Counted from the stretch's first letter, positions 1 through 8,628 are shown. The stretch: DNA of 64,000 nucleotides from Rhodococcus sp. H36-A4 (GCF_027158005.1 NZ_JAPVLQ010000002.1:682001-746000), one strand, 5' to 3'. Numbers and translations are program-made. Notes: generated by a model from the sequence alone, not told the origin.

Positions 1-1
1 G

Positions 2-229
2 GGGCGGACCGCGGCACAGATGGCGGCGGATCTCTTCGGAGACGGCGGAAGGGCGATCACCGTCAGGGCCGAAATGTCTCGCCTACGCAAGCAGCTGTCC
101 GGTGTGGTCATGACCCAGCCATACCGGTTCGACGCGTCGGCAACCGTCGAAATTTCGATGCCCGAGGACATCAGCAGACTGCTGCCGCATTCTTCGGCAC
201 CTGCGGTTCGGGCACGACGTGTCCGCTGA
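2..229 (+). CDS. C-terminal end of a GAF/helix-turn-helix type regulator (5' truncated)
   Basis: The reading frame is open from the left edge of the window and ends in TGA, so only the last 75 residues are present. The stretch TVRAEMSRLRKQLSG followed by QPYRFD resembles the C-terminal helix-turn-helix and short tail of actinobacterial GAF-domain transcriptional regulators, in which an 'RLR..L' recognition helix precedes a 'PYRL/F' tail. The N-terminal sensor part is outside the window, so the assignment rests on the tail alone. It ends about 60 bp before the region that begins the cobalamin riboswitch and is probably unrelated to the transporter operon. Confidence 0.5.
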   Translation, partial: GRTAAQMAADLFGDGGRAITVRAEMSRLRKQLSGVVMTQPYRFDASATVEISMPEDISRLLPHSSAPAVRARRVR

Positions 230-284
230 CTACATGTGTGGGTATCGGTGGGCGCGCTCGACCGCTGCCGAAACCTCTCGTGCA

Positions 285-425
285 TACTGCTGGACGAAGC
301 ACTTAGCAAGCCAGTCGTAGGGGGAAGCCGGTCGAAATCCGGCGCTGACCCGCAACGGTGGGCTGTCTCCTCTCGTGGAGATGGCAAGTCCGATTACCCA
401 GCGGCTGTGTGTGCGACACCTATTC
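285..425 (+). promoter_or_regulatory. Cobalamin (B12) riboswitch
   Basis: The B12-box signature is read directly: GGGGAAGCCGGT at 321-332, AAATCCGGCGCTGACCCGC at about 335-353 and CAACGGTG at 353-360, then the conserved AAGTCCGATTACCC near 386-399. These match the core of class I cobalamin riboswitches (adenosylcobalamin-type, by family knowledge). It lies 5' of an importer operon starting at 519, so the expected effect is repression of import when cobalamin is plentiful. Outer boundaries are approximate. No clear intrinsic terminator was seen between the aptamer and the start codon, so translational control is as likely as transcriptional. Confidence 0.92.
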
Positions 426-518
426 GTCGTGGTCTACGAATCGGCAGTCCTGCGCGTGGTTGATTTTGCTGCGCGTCGACTCTCAATTTCGTGGCTCTGA
501 GCTCCAAGTGAGGTTCAT

Positions 519-1514
519 ATGTCACCATCTACTCCCTCTATCGTCCGAATTGTCGCGGTCGGTTCCGCGGCGGCGCTGCTCTTCGCGGGCTGTTCGCGTG
601 GCGACTCGACAGAGGCCACCTCGGCCGGGGCCGCGTTCGACGAGCCGGTCACCATCTCCAATTGCGACCTCGCCCAGCAGTTCGATTCCCCTCCGCAACG
701 CATCATTTCCATGAACGACCACGTCACTGAGGTGCTCATCGAGATGGGTGTCGCGGATCGGATCGTTGGGATGGGTTATCAGAACGCCTCGCCCACTGCG
801 GAGTTGGCCGAGGAATTTTCGAAGATTCAGGGCCTCGCCGATGAATACCCGACCAAAGAACAGATCCTCGATCTCGACCCTGACCTCGTCGTGGGAGGCA
901 TGCGCAGCGCCTTCAACGACAAGGAGGGCCGCTCCCGCGAATCGTTCACCGAGGTCGGCGTCGCAACGTTCCTGTTCTCCGAGTACTGCGGATCGGGATT
1001 CCCCGACATCGGGATGCTCGAAAACGATTATTCCCAACTCGGTGAGATTCTGGGAGCCGAGGATGCCGCGAAGGACGTCGCCGACGGTGTCGTGGCAGGC
1101 CTGGATGTAGTGGGTGAGAAATTGACCGGTGTTGCTCCGACCCCGACGTTTTTCTACGACTCCGGTGAAGACGTCCCCATGACCATCGGGGGCATCGGTG
1201 TAGGGCAAATCATCGCGGACTACGCAGGGGCGGAGAACATCTTCCCCGAAGGCGAGCGGCCCTACCTGGACACGACGTGGGAGATCATCGGTGAACGCGC
1301 ACCGCAGGCGATCGTCGTCCTCGACTACGGCGATACCTCCGCGCAGGGCAAGATCGACTTCCTGAAAAGTCAACCGATCATGGCGACGACCCCTGCCGTC
1401 CAACGCGACAACTTCATCGTCGTACCGCTCGATGACTTCTTCGAGAGCCCACGACTGGTGACGAGCGTGGACACCATCGCACGCGCACTGCATCCGGACC
1501 GGTTCCAGGACTGA
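519..1514 (+). CDS. ABC transporter substrate-binding lipoprotein, probably cobalamin/corrinoid (BtuF-like)
   Basis: A 331-residue periplasmic-binding protein of the FecB/BtuF fold (class III). A lipoprotein signal ends in LLFAGC with Cys25 as the lipidation site. The helical-backbone motif 'DPDLVVGG' and the early 'PQRIISMNDHVTEVLIEMG' segment are typical of vitamin B12/ferric siderophore binders. The start is ATG with AAGTGAGG seven bases upstream. It is the first gene after the cobalamin riboswitch and overlaps the permease by one base, so I infer corrinoid capture at the cell surface. Related proteins are sometimes labelled siderophore or F420-0 binding proteins; the riboswitch argues for B12 here. 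Confidence 0.8.
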   Translation: MSPSTPSIVRIVAVGSAAALLFAGCSRGDSTEATSAGAAFDEPVTISNCDLAQQFDSPPQRIISMNDHVTEVLIEMGVADRIVGMGYQNASPTAELAEEFSKIQGLADEYPTKEQILDLDPDLVVGGMRSAFNDKEGRSRESFTEVGVATFLFSEYCGSGFPDIGMLENDYSQLGEILGAEDAAKDVADGVVAGLDVVGEKLTGVAPTPTFFYDSGEDVPMTIGGIGVGQIIADYAGAENIFPEGERPYLDTTWEIIGERAPQAIVVLDYGDTSAQGKIDFLKSQPIMATTPAVQRDNFIVVPLDDFFESPRLVTSVDTIARALHPDRFQD

Positions 1515-2602
1515 TGGCCACCGCCGTCGAAACCCGAACTATACCTGTCGAATCTACATCGACTCGGCGTTCGCGCTTTCCGCTCGGAGTGGTTCTTGCA
1601 CTGCTGATCCTCGGCCTTCTGGCTGCGATCGCAGCGGCAGCGTCGTTCGGCTCCGTACAGATTCCCGTCGGCGACGTCTGGGCGATCGTCATACACAAGG
1701 TGATGCCGGGAGCATTCGAATCCTGGTGGACCGAGGCGCGCGCAGTGATCGTCCTCGACTCCCGTCTTCCGCGGTCGTTGACTGCCGCGGTCGTCGGTGC
1801 CTCGCTTGCGATCTCGGGTGGTGTCGCACAGGCCGTCACACGTAACCCGCTTGCTGATCCGTATCTGCTGGGAGTGTCCTCGGGAGCGGGCTTCGGTGTC
1901 GTGGTGGTGATGGCGCTCGGTATCGGAGCGGGTGCGATCGGGGTCTTCACCATTCCAGCGGCGGCCTTCGTCGGGGCGATGATCCCGTTGTTCCTGGCAT
2001 TGCTGATCGGCGGCAGACACCCACAGTCGACGGCGATCATTCTTGTCGGCGTCGCGATGGGAGCCATATTCTCGGCGCTCATCACGTTCACGCTCCTGGT
2101 TTTCGCTGACGAGCGCAGCCTCAGTGGCGTATTGCATTGGCTTGCGGGAGGATTCGGCGACGCGCGTTGGTCGACGTTGGCTTTCCCCACGATCGCTCTC
2201 CTGGTGGTCGGCACTGTGCTGTTGCTCAGTGCACCGCGCATGGACCTGCTCAAAACAGGTGACGACGGCGCCGCCGCTCTGGGATTGAATGTGCAGCGAT
2301 TCCGTGTGCTTCAGCTCCTGGCCGTCTCGATGCTTGCCGGTGCCGCCGTATCCGTCGGTGGCGGAATCGGTTTCGTGGGTTTGCTCGTACCTCATCTCGC
2401 GGGATACATCGTCGGTACCAGGGCCATCAGGCTGCTTCCCGTGGCGGCCCTGCTCGGGGCGATCGCGTTGGTAGGGGCAGACACACTCGCGCGATCGGTT
2501 TCCAGCAGCACCGAGGTGCCGGTCGGAGTGGTCACCGCATTGGTTGGCGCACCGATCTTCGTGTTCATGCTCTCCCGCCAGTACGGAAGGGCCCAGCGAT
2601 GA
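1514..2602 (+). CDS. FecCD/BtuC-family ABC transporter permease
   Basis: A 362-residue integral membrane protein with many hydrophobic helices, as in the BtuC/FecCD family. Family landmarks are visible: 'RLPRSLTAAVVGASLAISGGVAQAVTRNPLADPYLLG' around residues 90-125 (the classic RLPR ... N.LADP.LLG region) and 'GFVGLLVPH' near residue 285, the cytoplasmic loop contacting the ATPase. The ATG overlaps the TGA of the binding protein, indicating translational coupling. It should form the homodimeric channel for the substrate delivered by the preceding lipoprotein. Confidence 0.9.
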   Translation: MATAVETRTIPVESTSTRRSRFPLGVVLALLILGLLAAIAAAASFGSVQIPVGDVWAIVIHKVMPGAFESWWTEARAVIVLDSRLPRSLTAAVVGASLAISGGVAQAVTRNPLADPYLLGVSSGAGFGVVVVMALGIGAGAIGVFTIPAAAFVGAMIPLFLALLIGGRHPQSTAIILVGVAMGAIFSALITFTLLVFADERSLSGVLHWLAGGFGDARWSTLAFPTIALLVVGTVLLLSAPRMDLLKTGDDGAAALGLNVQRFRVLQLLAVSMLAGAAVSVGGGIGFVGLLVPHLAGYIVGTRAIRLLPVAALLGAIALVGADTLARSVSSSTEVPVGVVTALVGAPIFVFMLSRQYGRAQR

Positions 2603-3366
2603 CCCTGTCGATACACGAGGTCACTGCCCGGCTCGGATCGCGAGAAGTTTTGCACGGCATCGATTTCAGTGTCCGCCCCGGGGAAATTCTGGGACTCGTC
2701 GGACCCAACGGATCAGGTAAGACCACGGCGCTGCGCTGCTGCTACCGGGCGTTGACACCAGCATCCGGGTCCGTCCTTGTCGACCATATCGACGCACGGT
2801 CGATGAAGCGCGCGGAACTGGCGCGGACCGTCGGCGTCGCATCGCAGGAACCCGAGGCATCCGTCGGGCTGACGGTCCGAGAATCGGTCGCGCTCGGGAG
2901 GGTGCCGCACCGCGGCTGGTTCTCTCCCCCGACCGCATCCGACGACGAGGTAGTGACATCCTGCCTGCGCCGGTTGGAGTTGTTCGGTCTGGCCGACCGT
3001 GACGTCGGGGCATTGTCCGGCGGTGAGCGGCAACGCGTCTCCATTGCCCGCGCACTGGCTCAACAGCCGCGAATTCTGCTGCTCGACGAGCCGACCAACC
3101 ATCTCGATCTGCGCCACCAACTGATAGTCATGAGCGCCATTGCCGACCTGGCTGCCGACGGGCTCGCTATCGTCATCACTGTGCACGATCTGCGTCTGGC
3201 CGTCGAGTACTGCTCCTCGCTGGCGGTTCTCGACGGTGGATCCGTCGTCGCGTCGGGCCCGACTGCCGAGGTTCTGACCGACTCGTTGCTGGCGGAGGTG
3301 TTCGGAATTCGCGCGACGGTGCGTACCCACCCGAGGCCCGTCATCGACGTTCACGGGCTGGCATGA
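2599..3366 (+). CDS. ABC transporter ATP-binding protein (BtuD/FecE-like)
   Basis: A 255-residue nucleotide-binding subunit. The Walker A motif GPNGSGKTT is at about residues 35-43, the signature LSGGERQRVSIARAL near 139 and Walker B ILLLDEPTNHLD near 158. A switch histidine follows in 'VITVHDL'. Length and motif spacing are normal for the iron-siderophore/vitamin B12 importer ATPases. ATG overlaps the permease stop (ATGA), and the next gene overlaps its own stop, so the four genes from 519 form one tightly coupled operon under the cobalamin riboswitch. Confidence 0.93.
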   Translation: MTLSIHEVTARLGSREVLHGIDFSVRPGEILGLVGPNGSGKTTALRCCYRALTPASGSVLVDHIDARSMKRAELARTVGVASQEPEASVGLTVRESVALGRVPHRGWFSPPTASDDEVVTSCLRRLELFGLADRDVGALSGGERQRVSIARALAQQPRILLLDEPTNHLDLRHQLIVMSAIADLAADGLAIVITVHDLRLAVEYCSSLAVLDGGSVVASGPTAEVLTDSLLAEVFGIRATVRTHPRPVIDVHGLA

Positions 3367-4055
3367 GCGTCTATGCGCGTGCCGCGGCGCGAGTACCGGG
3401 CCTCGGTGAATACCTCGAAGGCCCGTTCGATCTTCCTGCGTCGGTGATGCTCGACGCCGACTGGATACGGGCTCGCGTCGTCGACACCGGAGTGCGGTGG
3501 AACTGCGTCGACGATCGGGTCAACGGCACCCTGTGGTGGTATTCGGCCAGCTCGACGCTAGCTTTCGTTGCTGTCGCCACCGCGATGGTGACCGGTGAGG
3601 CCGCGGATCCAACGCTCGACACCGCACGCTGCTTCCTGCGGCCCAACGGCTATCTGGGTGGGGTGAGCACCGAGCTGACCATCTCGACCGAGCAACTGGC
3701 ACCCGGACTGGACGCAACATTCGGGGGCATCATCGACGTACTCGCCGAGGCCTCGGGAGCCCGTCGACAGGCGTTGTGGGCAATCGCGACGGACTCCATC
3801 GCCAACCGCAGCCTCGACGTGGGGGCCGTGCTCGGCGACAGGACCGTCGGCAGTCGCTTCGCCACGTCGCTGATCGCGAATATGCAGGCAACGATGCCGT
3901 CCCCGAGATTTGTCGACGTCGGGGGCCGCCGGTTCACCCAGCGTTGTTCGTGTTGCCTTCTATACGAGACCTCAGGAGCCGACAAGTGCACCAGCTGCCC
4001 TCGGCGAACGCCTGCGGATCGTCGGCGTGGACTCGAAGCAGCTGCTCGCTACTAG
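3363..4055 (+). CDS. FhuF-like [2Fe-2S] reductase
   Basis: A 230-residue protein whose C-terminus carries Cys197-Cys198, Cys209 and Cys212 in the CCx10Cx2C arrangement characteristic of the FhuF [2Fe-2S] domain (CCLLYETSGADKCTSC). FhuF proteins reductively release iron from hydroxamate siderophores in the cytoplasm. It overlaps the ATPase stop by four bases and belongs to the riboswitch-controlled operon. If the importer carries corrinoids, this protein could act as a Co(III)/Co(II) corrinoid reductase; if it carries a siderophore, it is a ferric reductase. The Fe-S assignment is firm, the substrate is not. Confidence 0.75.
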   Translation: MSVYARAAARVPGLGEYLEGPFDLPASVMLDADWIRARVVDTGVRWNCVDDRVNGTLWWYSASSTLAFVAVATAMVTGEAADPTLDTARCFLRPNGYLGGVSTELTISTEQLAPGLDATFGGIIDVLAEASGARRQALWAIATDSIANRSLDVGAVLGDRTVGSRFATSLIANMQATMPSPRFVDVGGRRFTQRCSCCLLYETSGADKCTSCPRRTPADRRRGLEAAARY

Positions 4056-4071
4056 GGGCTGTAGTAGACGG

Positions 4072-4077
4072 TATGGT
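4072..4077 (+). promoter_or_regulatory. Possible -10 element (TATGGT) for the copper/DyP operon
   Basis: TATGGT lies six bases before the ATG at 4084, spacing that would give a leaderless or nearly leaderless transcript. No good -35 is visible. It would separate the copper/heme cluster transcriptionally from the riboswitch operon that ends at 4055. Confidence 0.3.
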
Positions 4078-4083
4078 GTGCCC

Positions 4084-4611
4084 ATGACTTCCCGGCCCGA
4101 CGGTCGCGCACGCGTGCGCGGTGCATTCGTCGGTGCCGCATCCGGTGCGCTGAGTGTCGCCGCGCACGGTGTCGGTGGGGGAGCCATGATGCCGAGCGAA
4201 GCGGCGCTGATTCTGCTCCTCGCAATCAGTGCCGCGGTGGGTGGAGCGGTCGCAGCTCTCGGGGAGCGTGGGGGATGGGCTTCGACGCCGGCGACCCTGA
4301 TCTTCGGACAGTTGCTCGGCCACACGATCTTGACGATTGCCGCCGAACATGATCACGGGTCTTTCTTGACACCCACGATGGCCTGTGCTCACGCATTCGC
4401 AACGGTATTGTGTGCGTTGCTGATTCGCGCCGCCATTCTGGGGTATGGGCATGCACTGTCCATCCTCCGTCGTATTCTCCCGGTGCTGAACCTGTCGATT
4501 CCGGTGCAGGAGTTTCCCCGCTCCGGTGCACCCGAATATCGTCCCGATGTCGTTCTTCGGCTGTTGGTGTGTTCCGGGGTCGGTACACGCGGGCCTCCCC
4601 GCCCCGCCTGA
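4084..4611 (+). CDS. Small integral membrane protein of the copper/heme cluster
   Basis: A 175-residue protein starting MTSRPDGRARVRGAF, with four hydrophobic segments (roughly residues 15-30, 38-60, 70-85 and 100-125). An AEHDHGSF segment between helices offers possible metal ligands. The frame extends upstream, but the ATG at 4084 begins the membrane-type sequence and lies just downstream of the gene ending at 4055. It heads the run PepSY protein, PCu(A)C chaperone, DyP peroxidase, which suggests an extracytoplasmic copper or heme role. No named family is recognised with confidence. Confidence 0.6.
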   Translation: MTSRPDGRARVRGAFVGAASGALSVAAHGVGGGAMMPSEAALILLLAISAAVGGAVAALGERGGWASTPATLIFGQLLGHTILTIAAEHDHGSFLTPTMACAHAFATVLCALLIRAAILGYGHALSILRRILPVLNLSIPVQEFPRSGAPEYRPDVVLRLLVCSGVGTRGPPRPA

Positions 4612-4695
4612 CCTCACCCTTTTCCGAAGCGGCGCGCCAATTGATGGCGGAGTCTCGCTTCGGCACATCCACATCCGAACGAATCGAGCACACCC

Positions 4696-6102
4696 ATGCC
4701 TGAAACCGGCACGGTCGAAGGCGGCACAGTTCTGCCCTCGACCGATGCATCGGGGTCGACAGGTTCCCGACCCCGCCCGTCCCTGGTGATGCGATTGCAC
4801 TTCTACGCAGGCATTCTCATCGCCCCGTTCATTCTCGTCGCCGCCATCAGCGGCGGGCTCTACGCGCTTGCTCCCACCGCAGAGAACATCGTCTACAGCG
4901 ATCTGCTGCAGACGAATTCTTCTGGCCCGACTGTCTCCGTCGCCGAACAAGTCACTGCAGCGCAACAGGTTCGACCCGACCTGACGGTGTCGGCAGTGAG
5001 GCCTTCGACCGAGGTGGGCGACACCACCCGGGTCATGTTCACCGACACCTCTCTCGGCCAATCCGAGCAGATGGCGGTGTTCGTCGATCCGGTGACCGGT
5101 CGCTCCGTCGGTGAGTCCGTCGTCTACGGCAGTAGCAATGCTCTTCCGATTCGCACCTGGATCGGTCAGCTACACCGAAACCTGCATCTCGGTGAACCGG
5201 GACGCATCTACAGCGAACTCGCTGCCTCCTGGCTGTGGGTCGTCGCGCTCGGCGGCGTTGTCCTATGGGTGCGACGCTACCGCCGCGGTGGACGCCTGCT
5301 CACCGTCGACCGTTCTGTCGAAGGTCGCGTCCGTACCAGGAATTGGCATGGAGGAGTGGGTATCTGGACCGCGGTCGGACTGATCTTCTTATCCGCTACC
5401 GGCCTGACCTGGTCGGCCTCTGCGGGCGAGAACATCACCGAGCTCCGAACGGCGTTGAAATGGACCACTCCGGCATTGAGCACGTCGGCGGGCGAACATG
5501 CAGGGCACGACATGCCGGCGATGACACCCATCGCCCCGGACTCGTTCGGTTCCAGCGTCGGCCGGGTCGATGCCGTGCTCGGAACTGCTCGATCGCAGGG
5601 TATCGACGGCAAGGTCGAGGTCACCATTCCCACCGATCCGAGTTCCGCGTTCGTCGTTACACAGACCCGGCAACCGTTCGTATTCTCGCCCAGCTCGATC
5701 GCCATCGACGGAGCCACGAACGATGTGGTGGACACCAACTGGTTCAGCGAGTGGCCCCTCGCGGCGAAGCTCTCGACGTGGGGCATCGCGTTGCACATGG
5801 GCATTCTGTTCGGCCTGGTCAATCAGATCGCGCTGGCTCTGCTCGTGGCCGCACTGGTCACCGTCATCGTGCGCGGGTACCTGATGTGGTGGCAACGGCG
5901 TCCTGTGGGCGCAGTGGTGGGTAGCCCGGCTGCTCGCGGCGGGTTCGCACGTCGATCCCTCGTGAAGAAGGTGGCTTTCGTGATCGGGTTCGCCGCCCTC
6001 GGGTGGTTCGTGCCACTGCTCGGAATCAGCCTTCTTGTATTTCTCATCATCGATGCCGCACTCGGAGTCCGGCATCGAACCAACACTATGGAGGCGTCAT
6101 GA
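4696..6102 (+). CDS. PepSY-associated transmembrane protein
   Basis: A 468-residue PepSY-TM protein. An N-terminal RPSLVMRLHFYAGILIAPF helix of the PepSY-TM type is followed by two PepSY-like extracytoplasmic regions (about residues 80-140 and 295-340), a His-rich loop 'GEHAGHDMPAM', and further membrane helices near 175, 225, 365 and 430. Such proteins are found with iron-siderophore reduction and copper handling systems. The stop overlaps the start of the copper chaperone gene (ATGA). The His/Met-rich loop fits copper binding, but this is inference. Confidence 0.8.
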   Translation: MPETGTVEGGTVLPSTDASGSTGSRPRPSLVMRLHFYAGILIAPFILVAAISGGLYALAPTAENIVYSDLLQTNSSGPTVSVAEQVTAAQQVRPDLTVSAVRPSTEVGDTTRVMFTDTSLGQSEQMAVFVDPVTGRSVGESVVYGSSNALPIRTWIGQLHRNLHLGEPGRIYSELAASWLWVVALGGVVLWVRRYRRGGRLLTVDRSVEGRVRTRNWHGGVGIWTAVGLIFLSATGLTWSASAGENITELRTALKWTTPALSTSAGEHAGHDMPAMTPIAPDSFGSSVGRVDAVLGTARSQGIDGKVEVTIPTDPSSAFVVTQTRQPFVFSPSSIAIDGATNDVVDTNWFSEWPLAAKLSTWGIALHMGILFGLVNQIALALLVAALVTVIVRGYLMWWQRRPVGAVVGSPAARGGFARRSLVKKVAFVIGFAALGWFVPLLGISLLVFLIIDAALGVRHRTNTMEAS

Positions 6103-6578
6103 CATTCGGAAGAACATTGCTTGTGGCACTGGCTGCCGGGACGCTGCTCGTCGGCTGTTCCTCGAACGACGCCCCGACGCCCGAGGCGGACTCCGTCACC
6201 GTCAGGGAAGCATGGGTCAAGGCGGCAGACGACGGCATGACCTCGGCATTCGCTGAAATCCAGAACACCGGGGAGGGGCAGGTGCGCGTCGTATCCGCGC
6301 AGTCGCCTTCGTCTCCGATGGTGGAATTGCACGAGATCGTCTCCAGCGCAGATGGTTCCATGGTCATGAAGCCCAAGGATGGTGGCTTCACTGTCGCTGG
6401 TGGCGAAACCAAAGTGCTTCAGGCAGGCGACGACCACATCATGCTGATGGGGGTGAGTGCGCCGTTGGACCCGGGTAGTGACACCGAGTTCACGCTGACC
6501 TTCGAGGATGGGTCGACTTCGACGTTCACGGCGCAGGTCCGCGAGTTCGCGGGCGCGCAGGAAAACTACGGTGGCTGA
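6099..6578 (+). CDS. PCu(A)C-type extracytoplasmic copper chaperone lipoprotein
   Basis: A 159-residue lipoprotein (lipobox LLVGC, Cys20). Methionine and histidine ligand positions of the PCu(A)C family are present: 'MVELHE', 'MVMKP' and 'HIMLMG'. These proteins carry Cu(I) outside the membrane. The ATG overlaps the PepSY gene stop, and its own end overlaps the DyP gene start. In Streptomyces a chaperone of this type (ECuC) is encoded with a DyP peroxidase, so co-transcription here supports a shared extracytoplasmic copper/heme pathway. Confidence 0.88.
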   Translation: MTFGRTLLVALAAGTLLVGCSSNDAPTPEADSVTVREAWVKAADDGMTSAFAEIQNTGEGQVRVVSAQSPSSPMVELHEIVSSADGSMVMKPKDGGFTVAGGETKVLQAGDDHIMLMGVSAPLDPGSDTEFTLTFEDGSTSTFTAQVREFAGAQENYGG

Positions 6579-7746
6579 GCGGACACCTCCGCATCGCACG
6601 AGAATCAGTCGGCGACACCTCCTCGGCGGAGGTGTCGCCGCACTCGGCGCTGCCGGAATGACCTATGGAATCGCCAGGGAGCCTGCTGAATCCGACTTCG
6701 GAGGCCTGACGGTTCCCTACTACGGTGAGCATCAGTCCGGGATCGCCACCCCAGCGCAAGCCCACGGAATGTTCGTAGCCTTCGACTTGCGAGCGGGCGC
6801 GACGAGGGCCGATGTCGTCGGCATCATGAAGATGTGGACAGCCGATGCTGCGCGATTGACGCAAGGATTGCCGGCTTTGGCCGATACCGAGCCCGAACTG
6901 GCACTGGACCCAGCAAGGCTCACCGTCACTGTCGGATTCGGCCCCGGCGCATATGGCGCCTCCGGTATAACCAAGCCGGGGTGGTTGGGTCCATTGCCCG
7001 AGTTCGGTATCGACCGACTCGAATTGCGTTGGAGCGGAGGTGATCTACTGCTACAGCTGTGCGCCGACGACCCCGTTTCCCTCGCGCACGCAGTCCGCGT
7101 GTTGGCCAAGAATGTGCGCTCGACGGCGTCGATCCGCTGGGTTCAACGTGGTTTTCGAGCAGCACACGGAGCGCAGCCCTCTGGCGCCACGATGCGGAAT
7201 CTGATGGGGCAGGTCGACGGTACCGAGAATCCCGATCCAGCAACGGATTTCGATGCTCTGGTGTGGGACAGTACCGGCGGAACTTCACTGGTGTTGCGCA
7301 GAATTGCCGTCGAACTCGATACGTGGGACGAGTTGGACCGTGGAGGAAGAGAGTTCGTGCTGGGGCGGCGACTCGACACCGGGGCGCCGCTGACCGGGAA
7401 GCTCGAGCGTGACGTCGCGGACTTCGAGGCTACCGACCGCTTCGGTATATCGGTGATCTCACCGGCTTCGCACATCGCCCGTGCGCATCACACCCATGAC
7501 GGTGAGCGATTCTTCCGCCGCGCCTACAACTACGACGATCCACCGTCGGATGGCACGACCAGCAACTCCGGCCTGATCTTCGCCGCTTTCCAACGCGATA
7601 TCGACAGTCAATTTCTTCCGGTGCAACAACGACTGGACGCCCATGATGCGCTCAACGAGTGGACAACCCCCATTGGGTCTGCGGTCTTCGCGATTCCGCC
7701 GGGGGTCGAGGAAGGAGGCTATCTGGGCGAGCAGGTGTTCCGATAG
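6571..7746 (+). CDS. Tat-exported DyP-type heme peroxidase (EfeB/DtpA-like)
   Basis: A 391-residue dye-decolorizing peroxidase. The N-terminus has a twin-arginine signal, RISRRHLLGGG (Arg14-Arg15), followed by a hydrophobic segment. The DyP signature GxxDG is present as GQVDGTENP near residues 211-219, and a candidate proximal heme histidine lies in 'SHIARAHH' around residue 300. The start is chosen as the GTG at 6571, overlapping the chaperone stop; an upstream ATG in the frame would add an arginine-rich run that is antisense-like. Exported folded with heme, it probably oxidises extracellular substrates or works in heme/iron release. Confidence 0.9.
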   Translation: MAERTPPHRTRISRRHLLGGGVAALGAAGMTYGIAREPAESDFGGLTVPYYGEHQSGIATPAQAHGMFVAFDLRAGATRADVVGIMKMWTADAARLTQGLPALADTEPELALDPARLTVTVGFGPGAYGASGITKPGWLGPLPEFGIDRLELRWSGGDLLLQLCADDPVSLAHAVRVLAKNVRSTASIRWVQRGFRAAHGAQPSGATMRNLMGQVDGTENPDPATDFDALVWDSTGGTSLVLRRIAVELDTWDELDRGGREFVLGRRLDTGAPLTGKLERDVADFEATDRFGISVISPASHIARAHHTHDGERFFRRAYNYDDPPSDGTTSNSGLIFAAFQRDIDSQFLPVQQRLDAHDALNEWTTPIGSAVFAIPPGVEEGGYLGEQVFR

Positions 7747-7756
7747 CTGCGAGAAC

Positions 7757-8191
7757 TCAGGGAACCCACCAGTGACCGTTACCGCGGACGATCGTCCAGC
7801 CGCCCGGGATGTCGGTCCACGCCGAGACGTCACCCGACCCGGTGCGGATGGGCCCGGTGTCCAGCGGTCCGGGGTATGCGACGCCACCGACCTGGGTGGT
7901 GTTGTTGAACCAGTTGATGGCGCAGTTGCACCAGTTGTTGAGGGAGAAGTCGCTCAAGCCTGGGAGCGCGGGATCGACCCGGACGAAGATCGGTTGGTTG
8001 ATGAACACCTGATCGAGTCGCCATTGGAGAACGCCTGCAGGATCGAAGCCGACGGTTGGGCTGATTTCCCCCGCGGGCACGAAGCGTGCAGGCGCTGCTT
8101 GGGCGGTCGCCGACCCCATCAGCGAAGCGACGAGGACGAACAGGAGGGAGAACAGGGCAGCTGCGCTGCTGCGACCGTGTCGCTCGGTCAT
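7757..8191 (-). CDS. Secreted protein of unknown function
   Basis: A 144-residue protein with a clear Sec signal peptide (hydrophobic LFSLLFVLVASLMG, cleavage after AQA-AP) and a mature part rich in Trp and Asn (NNWCNCAINWFNN) with one Cys pair in C-N-C. GAGAGG lies about 12 bases upstream of the ATG. It faces the DyP gene tail to tail with 10 bp between. The family is not recognised; the size and Trp/Cys content fit a small exported actinobacterial protein. Confidence 0.65.
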   Translation of the reverse strand: MTERHGRSSAAALFSLLFVLVASLMGSATAQAAPARFVPAGEISPTVGFDPAGVLQWRLDQVFINQPIFVRVDPALPGLSDFSLNNWCNCAINWFNNTTQVGGVAYPGPLDTGPIRTGSGDVSAWTDIPGGWTIVRGNGHWWVP

Positions 8192-8274
8192 GGGTGGTGC
8201 CTCTCGCAGGGGTGAACTTCCGCGATGATGTTACCCGAGCTCAGGACCACCCGCCTGCCGGTAGCCTCGGTGAA

Positions 8275-8628
8275 GTGAAAACTTCGAGGGCCTTCTCAGG
8301 GTGTATCGCATCGGCATTCGTCCTCGCGTCTCTGATCGGCTGTTCCTCGCCGGAACCCGAACAAGCTCCGGCGCCGGTGGCGAACCAGGTGACGGTGAAA
8401 GACCGCAGCTACACGCCCGCGAGCATCACCGTCGACGTCGGCGACACGGTGACCTGGGTGTTCGACGACGGAGGCATCACGCACGACGTCGTCGCCGATG
8501 ACAAGTCCTTCCGTAGCCCGCTGATGACCTCGAATACGTTCACCCACACGTTCACCGAACCGGGAACGTACACGTATCACTGCACCCCGCACCCGGACAT
8601 GACGGGAACCGTTCTTGTTCAGGGCTGA
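8275..8628 (+). CDS. Secreted cupredoxin (plastocyanin-like blue copper lipoprotein)
   Basis: A 118-residue protein starting at GTG 8275, with a lipobox LIGC (Cys23) and a plastocyanin/azurin-type domain. Type 1 copper ligands are visible: the histidine of GITHDVV and the Cys-x2-His-x2-Met cluster of YHCTPHPDM. It probably shuttles electrons or stores copper outside the membrane. The gene is divergent from the secreted protein at 7757-8191 and lies beside the copper chaperone/DyP cluster. The frame extends upstream, but the signal peptide fixes this start. Confidence 0.85.
   Translation: MKTSRAFSGCIASAFVLASLIGCSSPEPEQAPAPVANQVTVKDRSYTPASITVDVGDTVTWVFDDGGITHDVVADDKSFRSPLMTSNTFTHTFTEPGTYTYHCTPHPDMTGTVLVQG

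Noticed and set aside
522..1493. 323-codon antisense frame opposite the binding lipoprotein
   Set aside because: The forward gene has a riboswitch, a ribosome-binding site, a lipobox and family motifs.
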